Of a DNA stretch of 54,336 bases, positions 35,853 through 46,821 are shown in pieces (the first letter of the stretch is position 1; the number at the start of each line of letters is the position of its first letter). A program made the position numbers and the translations under genes. The stretch spans positions 1 to 54,336 of the forward strand of contig CANJMY010000015.1 in assembly GCA_947475315.1 (NCBI GenBank), written 5' to 3'. Below the pieces are notes generated by a model that worked only from the letters and a program-made list of their open reading frames with translations, was not told the DNA's origin and ran no database searches. This DNA comes from Pseudomonadota bacterium. Lineage in GTDB: Bacteria > Myxococcota_A > UBA796 > GCA-2862545.

Positions 35853-36851
35853 ATGCGTTCTCTGGTTTCGGTTGCCCTCTGCGCGGGTCTGATGGGCGCG
35901 TGCGCCAGCGACGTGGTGGTCCGCAACCAGGACTTCGAGGACGTCTTCCAGCAGTCGCCCACCGATCAGGTCGACATCCTCTTCATCGTGGACAACTCCG
36001 GCTCCATGCAGCTTGAGCAGAAGCTGCTCGCGGCGGGCTTCAAGTCGTTCATCACCGAGATCGAGGCGACCGGCGCCAACTTCCACATCGGCGTGATCAC
36101 CACCGACTTCCAGTACGACGACCCCAAGCGCGGCCAGCTCGTCGGGTTCCCACCTGTCATCACCCCGGACGTCGACTACACCAAGATCTTCGAGGCCCGC
36201 GCGATCACGGGCGTCAATGGTGGCGGCATGGAGAAGGGCCTGGAGGCCGCCTCCTACGCGCTGTCGCCGCAGATGACCACCGGTCCCAACGCCGGCTTCC
36301 TGCGCCAGGAGGCCACGCTGCTGGTGGTCATCGTGTCCGACGAGGACGACTGCTCCGACCGCGGCGCGCTCGGCGCCGACGCGCTCAACACGGACTGCTA
36401 CACCAAGTTCGACGAGCTGGTGCCGGTCAGCACGTTCGTGTCCGAGATGTCGGCCCTCAAGCCCACGCCGGACCGCTTCAAGTTCGCGGGCATCATCGGG
36501 CCGGAGGACGCCACCGGCAGCTGCGCCGACTCTTCGCTGCCCGGGCACCGCTACATCGAGGCCGCGCGCCTCACCGGCGGCCTGACCGCCTCGATCTGCG
36601 ACTCCGACTGGTCGAGCTTCCTCTACGACCTGGGCCTGAACGCGGCGGGCATCTACACGATCTTCCCGCTGAGCCACGGCGCCGTGCCCGGCAGCCTGAA
36701 GGTCTTCGTGGACGACCAGGAGGTCCCCGAGAGCGACGGCGACGGCTACACCTACGACGACGTCGGCCACACGATCGAGTTCCACGGCATCTGGATCCCC
36801 GAGCGCGGGGCGGCCGTGAAGGCGACCTACACGATCGAGTCGGGGACCTAG
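35853..36851 (+). CDS. von Willebrand A domain lipoprotein
   Basis: 332 residues, lipobox MGAC (Cys17). The vWA domain begins at about residue 40 with the MIDAS motif D-N-S-G-S-M (Asp47, Ser49, Ser51). Then come FHIGVITTDF, LLVVIVSDEDDCSD and FKFAGIIGPED, a pattern typical of the large myxobacterial vWA lipoprotein group. The C-terminal 80 residues form a beta domain (GSLKVFVDDQEVPESDGDGYTYDD), like the Ig-type tail of that group. Probably binds a protein partner through the metal at the surface. Confidence 0.88.
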   Translation: MRSLVSVALCAGLMGACASDVVVRNQDFEDVFQQSPTDQVDILFIVDNSGSMQLEQKLLAAGFKSFITEIEATGANFHIGVITTDFQYDDPKRGQLVGFPPVITPDVDYTKIFEARAITGVNGGGMEKGLEAASYALSPQMTTGPNAGFLRQEATLLVVIVSDEDDCSDRGALGADALNTDCYTKFDELVPVSTFVSEMSALKPTPDRFKFAGIIGPEDATGSCADSSLPGHRYIEAARLTGGLTASICDSDWSSFLYDLGLNAAGIYTIFPLSHGAVPGSLKVFVDDQEVPESDGDGYTYDDVGHTIEFHGIWIPERGAAVKATYTIESGT

Positions 36852-36853
36852 TC

Positions 36854-36916
36854 GGCCGCACGCGGCGGCGAGCAGGCCGCGCGCGGCGGGCAGTAGGCCG
36901 CACGCGGCGGCCAGCA
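36854..36916. repeat. 21-bp tandem repeat x3 between convergent genes
   Basis: Three near-identical units (ggccgcacgcggcggcgagca type) follow the vWA stop. Each contains a small inverted repeat (gccgc...gcggc), so the block could serve as a two-way terminator for the vWA gene and the convergent ATPase gene. Confidence 0.65.
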
Positions 36917-36975
36917 GGCATCGCGCGTCGTGCCGCGGGCCGCGGAAGGGCTCCTGGCGACCGGCGCGCGGCCGC

Positions 36976-38043
36976 TCAGAGCGTCGGCAGGCTCGCGGCG
37001 ATCCGCCCCAAGGCGGCGATCGCGCCGGCCTCCGTGTCGACCTCGGGCACCGGCCAGACCGGTGCACCGCTCATGCGGGCCATGCGCGTGGCGGTCGAGG
37101 CGTCGCGGGCGGCGCGGCGCTCGTGCGTGGCGGCGGCCTCCACCAAGGCAGACAGCGCGTGGGCCCAGCCGGCGGCGTCCACGCCCTTGGGGCGCGTGGG
37201 CAGCTCGGCGAGCATGGCGTTCACGGGGACGGGCAGGGGTGCGGTCGCGCGCGTGAGCACGGAGCCGGAGAAGGACCGACCGTCCTCGCGCAGGGCCGCC
37301 AGGAACTCGCTGACCTCCTCCTCGCGGGGGGCGGCGGCGCTGGCGACCAGGATGTAGTGGCAGTTGCGGCTGTGCAGCAGCGTGGCGACGGCGGCGCCGC
37401 GCTCGCGCAGGCCGGTCGAGAGCGCCGACACCATCCCGAAGAACTCGGACAGGTCGTCCATCACGGCCTCGCCCGCGACGCGCCGCACCAGGCTGGCCAG
37501 CCCGCGGGTGGCGATGCCCACCAGGCCCTTGGAGGCGGGCTCGAACAGGGCGCCGAGCAGGCGGCGGTCGAGCAGGCGGCGCACGCGGTCGGGCGCGTGC
37601 AGGAAGTCCAGCGCGTGGAAGGACGGCGGCGTGTCGACCACCACCACGTCCCAGCGGCCGTCGGTGGCGAGCGCGTGCAGCTTCTCGGTGGCCATCAGCT
37701 CGTGCGCGCCCGACAGGCGCGACGACACCGCGCGCGACCACGGGTTGGCGATCAGGCGGTCGGCCAGCTCGGCGGACGGCGCGTGGCGGCGGATGACCTC
37801 GGCCCAGGTGTCGTCGCGGTCGAGCATGAGCGCGTCCAGCGTGCCGGGCACGTCAGGCAGGGTCACGCGCACCGGCAGGTTGCCGATGGCCTCGGTGCCG
37901 AGCGCGTCCGCCAGGCGGCGGGCCGGGTCGATCGTCATGACGACCACACGCTTTCCGGCGCGCGCGTAGGCGACGCCCAGGGCGGCGGCGGTGGTGGTCT
38001 TGCCCACGCCGCCCAGGCCACAGCACACGACGAGCGTGGTCAT
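36976..38043 (-). CDS. ArsA/Get3-like ATPase, second of pair (Rv3680-like)
   Basis: 355 residues from ATG 38043, overlapping the previous gene by 4 bases (ATGA). P-loop: C-C-G-L-G-G-V-G-K-T-T-T. The P-loop Lys is present, but the signature Lys of the deviant Walker A motif (GKGGVGKT) is Leu. Later motifs: MTIDPARRLADALG (switch I-like), VVVDTPPSFHALDFL (switch II, Walker B) and a long C-terminal helical part. It resembles the mycobacterial ArsA-like protein Rv3680 (BagB), which pairs with Rv3679. No Cys metal site of ArsA is visible, so arsenite transport is unlikely. Confidence 0.88.
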   Translation of the reverse strand: MTTLVVCCGLGGVGKTTTAAALGVAYARAGKRVVVMTIDPARRLADALGTEAIGNLPVRVTLPDVPGTLDALMLDRDDTWAEVIRRHAPSAELADRLIANPWSRAVSSRLSGAHELMATEKLHALATDGRWDVVVVDTPPSFHALDFLHAPDRVRRLLDRRLLGALFEPASKGLVGIATRGLASLVRRVAGEAVMDDLSEFFGMVSALSTGLRERGAAVATLLHSRNCHYILVASAAAPREEEVSEFLAALREDGRSFSGSVLTRATAPLPVPVNAMLAELPTRPKGVDAAGWAHALSALVEAAATHERRAARDASTATRMARMSGAPVWPVPEVDTEAGAIAALGRIAASLPTL

Positions 38044-38981
38044 ACGCCACCCACCATGAGCGTCTTGACCAGGATGTCGACGATCGGGTCGAGCTTGGTC
38101 GGGTCGGTCAGGTCGGGCAGCTCGACGGTGTGGACGTGCAGCGGCGTCACTTTCTCCAGGCCCAAGCGCAGCATCTCGCGCGCGTCGCGTTGGTGGCCAG
38201 AGCGCGTGGACTCCTCGTCCGCCAGCGTCGCCAGCGCCTGGGCCGCGGGCTCGGGGCGGGCGGCCAGGGCGTCGCGGAGCGCGGCGGCGGCGGCGTCGTC
38301 GGGCCACTCGCGCGCGCAGCGGTTCACCAGCACGGCGGCGGGCGCGGCGTGATCGACGGCGAGCGCATTCGACAGCTCCAGCGCCTCATGCACGGGCAGG
38401 GCCTCGGGCAGCGTGACCACCACAAAGCCGGTGACCTCGGGGTCCGACAGGAAGCGCTCGATGATGCCGGCCAGGTCGTAGAAGGGGCCGACGCGGGCGG
38501 TCTCGCGCATGGCGCGGGCGGCGGCGAGCAGCGTCAAGCCGTGGCCGGTGGCGTGCGCGTCCAGGATGGCCAGATCCCAGGTGGGCTCGCCGGGGAGCGG
38601 CTCGGCGATCATGTTCTCCAGCTTGCCCAGCTGGAGCAGGTCGTGCAGGCCCGGCACCGCGTCCAGGAAGGTCGCCATGGGCTTGGACGTGATCAGCCAG
38701 TTCGACACCGCGGGCAGGTGCAGCTTGCGCTGGGCGAAGTCCGCCAGGCAGTCGGCCGCGGTGAACGTGCAGTGGTCCAGGCCGGGGGCCACCCGCTGCG
38801 GCTCGTAGGTGGCGTGCGGCAGGCCCAGCGTCTTGGCGACGGCGTGCTGGCCCGACAGCTCCACGCAGATCGCGCGCTTTCCGGCGCGGGCGGCCGCGAG
38901 GCCCAGGGCGGCGCAGAGGGTGCTTCGACCCACGCCCCCCTTGCCTGTGACGACCAGCAGCTTGCGATGGAGTCGACTCAC
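38040..38981 (-). CDS. ArsA/Get3-like ATPase, first of pair (Rv3679-like)
   Basis: 313 residues. The loop is G-K-G-G-V-G-R-S-T near residue 13: the signature Lys is intact, while the P-loop Lys is replaced by Arg (codon cga). Next come ICVELSGQHAVAKTLGL and, near residue 145, DLAILDAHATGHGLTLL (switch II with Asp, and HATGH where related proteins have PPTG). Family fold and length fit Rv3679-type proteins, partners of Rv3680. The gene overlaps both neighbours by 4 bases. Because the other subunit has the opposite defect, an obligate heterodimer with one functional composite ATP site is inferred. Confidence 0.88.
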   Translation of the reverse strand: MSRLHRKLLVVTGKGGVGRSTLCAALGLAAARAGKRAICVELSGQHAVAKTLGLPHATYEPQRVAPGLDHCTFTAADCLADFAQRKLHLPAVSNWLITSKPMATFLDAVPGLHDLLQLGKLENMIAEPLPGEPTWDLAILDAHATGHGLTLLAAARAMRETARVGPFYDLAGIIERFLSDPEVTGFVVVTLPEALPVHEALELSNALAVDHAAPAAVLVNRCAREWPDDAAAAALRDALAARPEPAAQALATLADEESTRSGHQRDAREMLRLGLEKVTPLHVHTVELPDLTDPTKLDPIVDILVKTLMVGGV

Positions 38982-39745
38982 GCGGCGGGCTCCGTGGGGG
39001 CGGTGTCGGTCAGCCCGGCGCGGACGGCATGAAACGCACGTGCCGAGACGAGGAGGCCGCGGTGGCCTGCGCCGTCAACCGCGACGCTGCGCTCTTCGTC
39101 CACGCGCGCGGACTCGGCGGGGACCACCTCAGGGTCCTCCGGGCACCACACCGCCAGGGTGGGGATCTTGACCTGGTCCAGCCCGTCGATCGCGTGGCTG
39201 TCGACGTGCGCGTCCATCGCCAGGGCGCCCGGGACAAACACCGCCATGCGGGTGCCGCGCCAGGGCGTGCCCAGCGTGACCAGCCGGCGCACGCGGTGGC
39301 CGTCGTCCAGCCGGACCACGTGGTAGGCCGCCACCAAGCCGCCCAGGCCAAAGCCGACGATGTCGACCTGCTTGGTGCCCGCGTGCTTGGCGAGGCGGTC
39401 GACCGCCTCGGAGAGCTGGCCTGCGCGCTCGGCCAGGCTCTCGTCGCCGCGGGAGAAGCGGTAGGGCCAGACCATCATGCCGCGCTGGCGCAGGTAGACG
39501 TGCAGCAGCGACAGCGACGCGCGGCCGATGGTGGGGTCGGGGACCAGCAGCACCGGGATGCCCGTGCCCTCGTTGGGCAGCGGGGCAGGGAACCAGCCCA
39601 CCGGCGCCAGCACGCCGAACACGATGCGAGCGACGGTCTCCCGCGCGAGCACGGCCTGACGCACGCCGTTCCAGCGCACGCGCTCGCCGCGCTCCACCTG
39701 ATGCACGACAAAGCCACGCATCGAGCGCGCCGCCGTCACCGCCAA
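38978..39745 (-). CDS. Alpha/beta-hydrolase-like protein lacking the nucleophile
   Basis: 255 residues from TTG 39745; ATG 39721 is an alternative. Upstream codons with no start in frame are also hydrophobic, so a membrane anchor may be missed. Hydrolase order is kept: VLLVPDPTIGRAS, VDIVGFGLGGLVA (elbow), LVTLGTPWRGTRMAVF (lipase-like), CPEDPEVVP (Asp204) and GAGHRG (His228). The elbow reads G-F-G-L-G-G: Gly133 stands where Ser or Cys should be. It is thus probably not a classic esterase. It overlaps the ATPase gene by ATGA and leads the operon. Confidence 0.78.
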   Translation of the reverse strand: MAVTAARSMRGFVVHQVERGERVRWNGVRQAVLARETVARIVFGVLAPVGWFPAPLPNEGTGIPVLLVPDPTIGRASLSLLHVYLRQRGMMVWPYRFSRGDESLAERAGQLSEAVDRLAKHAGTKQVDIVGFGLGGLVAAYHVVRLDDGHRVRRLVTLGTPWRGTRMAVFVPGALAMDAHVDSHAIDGLDQVKIPTLAVWCPEDPEVVPAESARVDEERSVAVDGAGHRGLLVSARAFHAVRAGLTDTAPTEPAA

Positions 39746-39801
39746 AACGGTGATCGGAACGAGCAGGGCGATCTCGATGATGGGTCCAAGGTCGGTCAGG
39801 C

Positions 39802-39830
39802 TTGCCTTCCGCGGCTGGCGTCCCTATATC
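39802..39830 (+). promoter_or_regulatory. Promoter of the zinc-ribbon/folD pair
   Basis: TTGCCT (39802-39807), 17 bases, TATATC (39825-39830), 27 bases before the TTG start of the zinc-ribbon gene. Confidence 0.6.
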
Positions 39831-39856
39831 GGGCGCCCGCCAACGGGGAGGGCCCC

Positions 39857-40093
39857 TTGCCGATCTACGAGTACCGCTGCGAGTCGTGTGGTCACCAGTT
39901 CGAGAAGATGGTCAAGATCGGGGCTGAACCCCCAGCTTGTCCTGAGTGCGCGGCGGCCGACGTCCGCAAGCTCATCAGCGCGTCGTCCTTTCACCTGAAG
40001 GGATCCGGCTGGTACAAGGACCACTATGGCCTGAAATCGGGTTCGGGCTCCGACTCGGGCGGCTCTTCCTCCGGCTCCAAGGGTGACTCATGA
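39857..40093 (+). CDS. FmdB-family zinc-ribbon protein
   Basis: 78 residues, starting at TTG 39857, with GGGGAGGG 5 bases before it. The N-terminus ([20 protein letters not shown]) is the FmdB/CxxC-CxxC regulatory-protein pattern. Two C-x2-C pairs (CESC and CPEC) bind one zinc. The Gly/Ser-rich tail is normal for the family. Family role is unclear (regulator of formamidase in methylotrophs, named by similarity). It overlaps folD by ATGA. Confidence 0.85.
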   Translation: MPIYEYRCESCGHQFEKMVKIGAEPPACPECAAADVRKLISASSFHLKGSGWYKDHYGLKSGSGSDSGGSSSGSKGDS

Positions 40094-40932
40094 CCGCCAC
40101 CATCCTCGACGGCACCGCCGTCTCCAAGCGGCTGATGACCGCGCTCACCGAGCGCGTCGCCGGCATGGCCCGCAAGCCCACCTTGGCCGTGGTGCTGGTG
40201 GGGCAGGACCCGGCCAGCCAGGTCTACGTGAAGCGCAAGGGCAAGGTCGCGCATGAGGTGGGCCTCGGCCACCGCCAGATCGACCTGCCGATCGACACCA
40301 CCGAGGCCGACCTGCTCAAGGTCGTCGCCGAGCTGGCCGCCGACGACGACGTGGACGGCATCCTGGTGCAGTTCCCGGTGCCGCCGCAGATCCGCCAGTC
40401 CGCCGTGCTCGACGCCATCCCGGCTGAGAAGGACGTGGACGGCCTCACCACCGCCAACTTGGGCCGCCTGGTCCAGGGCCGGCCGCTGCTGGTGGCCTGC
40501 ACGCCCAAGGGCGCGATGCGCCTGATCGCCGAGTCGGGCGTGGATCCGGCAGGCAAGCGCGCGGTCGTCATCGGCCGCTCGAACATCGTCGGCCGCCCCA
40601 TGGCCCTGCTGCTGGAGCAGGCCAACGCCACCGTCACCGTGGCCCACAGCCGCACCCCCAACCTGGCGGACGTCGTCCGCGAGGCGGATCTGGTGGTCGC
40701 CGCGGTCGGTCGCCCCGAATTCGTGAAGGCGAGCTGGATCAAGCCGGGCGCGGTCGTCATCGACGTCGGCATCAACCGCACGCCTGAGGGCAAGCTGGTG
40801 GGCGACGTCGCCACCGCCGAGGTGTCGGAGGTCGCGGGCGCCATCACCCCCGTGCCGGGCGGCGTGGGCCCCATGACCATCGCGATGCTCATGGAGAACA
40901 CGGTGGAAGCCGCGGTCTCGCGCCGTCCGTAA
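40090..40932 (+). CDS. folD: Bifunctional methylenetetrahydrofolate dehydrogenase/cyclohydrolase
   Basis: 280 residues. It interconverts 5,10-methylene-, methenyl- and 10-formyl-tetrahydrofolate with NADP. Motifs: [16 protein letters not shown] with the catalytic Lys region, [29 protein letters not shown], the dinucleotide fold [17 protein letters not shown], and the ending [19 protein letters not shown]. It is translationally coupled to the zinc ribbon and precedes gcvT by 92 bases, matching its use of methylene-folate from glycine cleavage. Confidence 0.97.
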   Translation: MTATILDGTAVSKRLMTALTERVAGMARKPTLAVVLVGQDPASQVYVKRKGKVAHEVGLGHRQIDLPIDTTEADLLKVVAELAADDDVDGILVQFPVPPQIRQSAVLDAIPAEKDVDGLTTANLGRLVQGRPLLVACTPKGAMRLIAESGVDPAGKRAVVIGRSNIVGRPMALLLEQANATVTVAHSRTPNLADVVREADLVVAAVGRPEFVKASWIKPGAVVIDVGINRTPEGKLVGDVATAEVSEVAGAITPVPGGVGPMTIAMLMENTVEAAVSRRP

Positions 40933-40971
40933 GGCGCTCGTCACGGCCTGCCGCGGATCGTGCGGAGGCCA

Positions 40972-40998
40972 TTGACGGAGGGGGTGGTCCTCCATAAT
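40972..40998 (+). promoter_or_regulatory. Likely gcv promoter with internal inverted repeat
   Basis: TTGACG (40972-40977) and CATAAT (40993-40998) are 15 bases apart, somewhat short. Between them lies ggagg...cctcc, a short dyad that could be an operator. It is 27 bases before gcvT. No glycine riboswitch is visible in this 92-base gap. Confidence 0.45.
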
Positions 40999-41024
40999 CC
41001 CGGCGCCCGTTTGCGAGGTCTGTG

Positions 41025-42128
41025 ATGGCGAAGCGCACCCCCCTGTTTGACCGTCACGTCGCCGCCGGCGCCCGCATCGTGGAGTTCGGCGGCTTCGACA
41101 TGCCGGTCTGGTACTCCAGCCTGGTGGACGAGCACCGCTGCGTCCGTCAGGCCGTCGGCCTGTTCGACGTGTCGCACATGGGCGAGATCCGCGTCCGCGG
41201 CCCCGGCGCGCTCGCCGCGCTCGAGTGGCTGGTCAGCAACACCGTCACCGACATGGCCCACGGCCAGGCCCGCTACGCGCTGCTCTGCAACGACCGCGGC
41301 GGCGTGGTCGATGACCTGATCGTCTACCGCGTGTCGGACGACGACTTCCTGGTGTGTGTGAACGCCTCCAACCGCGAGAAGGACTTCGCGTGGTTCACCG
41401 CGAACAACCCCCGCACGGACGCCACCATCACGGACGAGGGCGACCTGTGGGGCCAGATCGCCATCCAGGGCCCCGCGTCGGAGCTGGTGCTGGCGTCGCT
41501 CACGCCGTCGGACCTGGGCACCATCGCCTACTACCACCACGCCCCGGGCACGGTGGCGGGCATCCCCGGCTGCATCATCGCGCGCACCGGCTACACCGGC
41601 TCCCCGGGCTTTGAGGTGTTCGTCCCGGCCGACCAGGCGTCGGCCCTGTGGGACGCGCTGATGAAGGCCGGCGAGCCGCACGGCATCAAGCCGATCGGCC
41701 TGGGCGCCCGCGACACGCTGCGCATGGAAGCCCGCATGCCGCTCTACGGTCACGAGCTGTCCGACGACATCTCGCCGACCATGGCCAAGCTCACCCGCGT
41801 GTGCAAGTTTGAGAAGCCGGGCAGCTTCCTGGGCGCGGCCGCCATCCTGGCCCGCAAGGAAGCCGGCACGGACACCAAGGTCCTGGCCGGCGCGCTGATC
41901 GACGGCAAGCGCGTCGTTCGTGACGGCACCCGCGTGCTCAAGGACGGCGTGGACGTGGGCTGGGTGACGTCGGGCACCCGCAGCCCCATCCTGGAGAAGG
42001 GCATCTGCATGCTCTACGTCGAGGCCGGCCTGGACGCCCCCGGCACCGTCCTGCAGTTCGACCTGCGCGGCTCGCTCGAGACCGGCACCGTGGTGAGCGG
42101 CGCCTTCGTCAAGAAGTCCGCCGCCTGA
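41025..42128 (+). CDS. gcvT: Glycine cleavage system T protein (aminomethyltransferase)
   Basis: 367 residues from ATG 41025 (a GTG directly precedes it). It takes the aminomethyl group from lipoyl-H protein to tetrahydrofolate, releasing ammonia. Family sequence: FGGFDMPVWYSSLVDEHRCVRQAVGLFDVSHMGEI, GGVVDDLIVYR, IARTGYTGSPGFEVFVP (folate-binding region) and GLGARDTLRMEARMPLYGHEL. The C-terminal barrel closes with VTSGTRSPILEKGICMLYV. First of the gcv run. Confidence 0.97.
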   Translation: MAKRTPLFDRHVAAGARIVEFGGFDMPVWYSSLVDEHRCVRQAVGLFDVSHMGEIRVRGPGALAALEWLVSNTVTDMAHGQARYALLCNDRGGVVDDLIVYRVSDDDFLVCVNASNREKDFAWFTANNPRTDATITDEGDLWGQIAIQGPASELVLASLTPSDLGTIAYYHHAPGTVAGIPGCIIARTGYTGSPGFEVFVPADQASALWDALMKAGEPHGIKPIGLGARDTLRMEARMPLYGHELSDDISPTMAKLTRVCKFEKPGSFLGAAAILARKEAGTDTKVLAGALIDGKRVVRDGTRVLKDGVDVGWVTSGTRSPILEKGICMLYVEAGLDAPGTVLQFDLRGSLETGTVVSGAFVKKSAA

Positions 42129-42185
42129 ACTCTCCGCCGCCTGCGCGCGGCGCCTCCACATCCCTGCATCCACGAGAGGTGACCG

Positions 42186-42566
42186 ATGTCCGTCCCGACC
42201 ACGCTCCGCTACACCGCGCACGACGAGTGGGTTCGCCAGGAAGGCGACCTGCTCGTGATCGGCATCACCCACTTCGCGCAGGACGCGCTGGGCGACATCG
42301 TCCACGTCGAGCTCCCCGAAGTGGGCGACACGTTCGCCGCCGGCGCCGCCGTCGCCGAGGTCGAGTCGACCAAGGCCACCGCCGAGATCTACACGCCGGT
42401 CTCGGGCGAGATCGTCGAGATCAACGAGGCCCTCGACGGCTCCGAGGAGCTCGTCAACACCGACCCGTACGCCGGCGGCTGGATGTTCAAGATCCGCCCG
42501 AGCGACTCCGCGGGCCTGGACTCGCTGATGGACCCGGCCGCTTACGCCACCAAGATCGGCGCCTGA
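42186..42566 (+). CDS. gcvH: Glycine cleavage system H protein
   Basis: 126 residues. Lipoyl carrier that shuttles the aminomethyl group between P, T and L proteins. The lipoyl-lysine is Lys63 in E-S-T-K-A-T. Flanking family sequence: YTAHDEWVRQEGDLLVIGITHFAQDALGDIVHVELPEVG and SGEIVEINEALDGSEELVNTDPYAGGWMFKI. GAGGTGACC lies just before the ATG. Confidence 0.98.
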   Translation: MSVPTTLRYTAHDEWVRQEGDLLVIGITHFAQDALGDIVHVELPEVGDTFAAGAAVAEVESTKATAEIYTPVSGEIVEINEALDGSEELVNTDPYAGGWMFKIRPSDSAGLDSLMDPAAYATKIGA

Positions 42567-42589
42567 ACCGCGCACCCTGAGGAACGACC

Positions 42590-45405
<2,816 letters not shown>

Positions 45406-45409
<4 letters not shown>

Positions 45410-45708
45410 GGTTGAGCTGGCGCTGGGGACTGCTCGCCGCGGCGCTCGTCGCGACGGCCATCCCCGCGCTGCTCCCCGGCGACGCCGCCGTCGCCGATCA
45501 GATGTGGGAGGCCGCCCGCCTGGACAAGGGGGGCGACTTCAGCGCGCGTGTGTTCGTGCAGGTCGCGGGCGCGCAGTCCGACATCGCGCCGTGGCAAGAT
45601 GCGTGGGCGCGCGCGCAGACGCGCATCGAGGTCGTGGGCCGCGCGCGGCGTCGCGCGCTGCCGGACGATCGCGGCGCGAGCCACCGGCTGGTGCAGCCGA
45701 CGAGGTGA
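45406..45708 (+). CDS. Small exported or anchored protein coupled to gcvP
   Basis: 100 residues from GTG 45406, which overlaps the gcvP stop (GTGA). N-terminal hydrophobic stretch ([15 protein letters not shown]) acts as signal or anchor. The middle part ([30 protein letters not shown]) is amphipathic, and the C-terminus is Arg-rich. No known family. The tight coupling suggests it is translated, but its role with gcvP is unclear. It may instead be an independent membrane peptide. Confidence 0.55.
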
Positions 45709-45721
45709 GCGCACGTAGAGT

Positions 45722-45751
45722 GGCCCGAACTTTGGGCTCGGCGCTCGGGCC
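45722..45751. terminator. Possible two-way hairpin between convergent genes
   Basis: ggcccga (45722) and tcgggcc (45745) form a perfect 7-bp stem with a 16-base loop between the small gene and the HAD gene. Related strings (gttcgggctcg) recur twice downstream. Confidence 0.3.
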
Positions 45752-45827
45752 GTGGACTGCCCCCACGTTCGGGCTCGGCGCGGGCGCGTGGGCTGGCCGC
45801 CACGTTCGGGCTCGTCGAGCGAGCGGC

Positions 45828-46646
45828 TCAGCGGTCCGAGCGGTCCAGCCACGCGCTGAGCGCGCGCCCCACGGCCCCGCCCTCGTTCGTCGCCACGCGC
45901 TCAGTCGCCAGCGCCACCAGCGCCGGGCAGCGCTCGCCGACCGCCAGCCGCCAGCGCGCGCGCTGGAACATCGGCACGTCGTTCGCGTTGTCCCCGGCGA
46001 CGAGCACGCGGTCGGCGGGCCAGCCGGTGCGCGCGAGCACGCGGTCGAGGGCGGCGCCCTTGTCGACGCCGCGCGGCAGCACGTCGCGGTACCGCGCTCC
46101 GGTGGGCGTGTAGCTGTACGGCAGGGCGCCGCGGAAGGCGCCGTCGAGCTGCAGGGCCGCCTGGTCGTGGGCGGTGAGCACGATCTTGATCAGCTCGTCC
46201 GGCACGGGGTCTGGCAACGTCGCGAGGCGCTCGAACGTGAGGCCCTCGCTGCGCTCCAGGTGCTCGCCCGCGTCGTTGCTCCGCCACATCGCCTGGTGGG
46301 CGGGCCAGTAGAGCTGCACGGCGACGTCGGCGAAGGGCGTCGCGCGTCTCAGCACGTCGGCCACGTGCTCGGCGTGGATCCGCGCGGTGACCTGCGGCGC
46401 TTCACCGGGCGCGATCACCGTCTGGCCGCCGCAGCACACCACCCACGGCACGAACGGCAGCGCGTCGAGGACCGGCGCGGTCGCGGCGAGGATCCGACCC
46501 GTGGCGATCACCACGTGCACGCCAAGGTCATGCGCCCGGACGAGCGCGTCGAGCGTGTCGGGGTGCAGGCGGTGGTCGGGGCCGAGCAGCGTGCCGTCGA
46601 GGTCGAGCGCCCAGACGGCGGGGCCCGAAGTGGGGAGGAGGCGCAT
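45828..46646 (-). CDS. Cof-type HAD phosphatase
   Basis: 272 residues from ATG 46646; the longer frame upstream lacks support. HAD motif I is D-L-D-G-T (Asp15, Asp17), motif II is in HVVIATGR, and the C2b cap lies about 85-190 (subfamily IIB). Motif III Lys is in RGVDKGAALDRVL and motif IV is VLVAGDNANDVPMF. Cof/YbiV-type enzymes dephosphorylate sugar phosphates, nucleotides or pyridoxal phosphate. Substrate not predictable. Confidence 0.9.
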   Translation of the reverse strand: MRLLPTSGPAVWALDLDGTLLGPDHRLHPDTLDALVRAHDLGVHVVIATGRILAATAPVLDALPFVPWVVCCGGQTVIAPGEAPQVTARIHAEHVADVLRRATPFADVAVQLYWPAHQAMWRSNDAGEHLERSEGLTFERLATLPDPVPDELIKIVLTAHDQAALQLDGAFRGALPYSYTPTGARYRDVLPRGVDKGAALDRVLARTGWPADRVLVAGDNANDVPMFQRARWRLAVGERCPALVALATERVATNEGGAVGRALSAWLDRSDR

Positions 46647-46821
46647 GCGACCGGTCAACCAGGAGGCGGGGTGTGGACGCGCGCGGCCAGCGACGCGGAG
46701 CGGGGCGGTGGTCGGGTCAGCGGCGCCTCCGGTGGGACGTGTGGTGACTGTAGCGAGATCGGAGAGACCCGTCGCGCGCGGTGCGTGCCTCGTCGGGTGG
46801 ATCCGATCGCGCGTTCGTGCG

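Noticed and set aside
33842-35962. 706-codon minus-strand frame
   Set aside because: Antisense to the outer-membrane and discoidin-like genes; Arg/Ala/Val-rich composition typical of shadow frames.
36976-38981. Arsenite efflux ATPase (ArsA) function for the paired ATPases
   Set aside because: No arsenite-binding Cys set, no arsB/arsR nearby, and sequence closer to the Rv3679/Rv3680 type.
40933-41024. Glycine riboswitch upstream of gcvT
   Set aside because: The gap is too short and no paired aptamer cores are visible.
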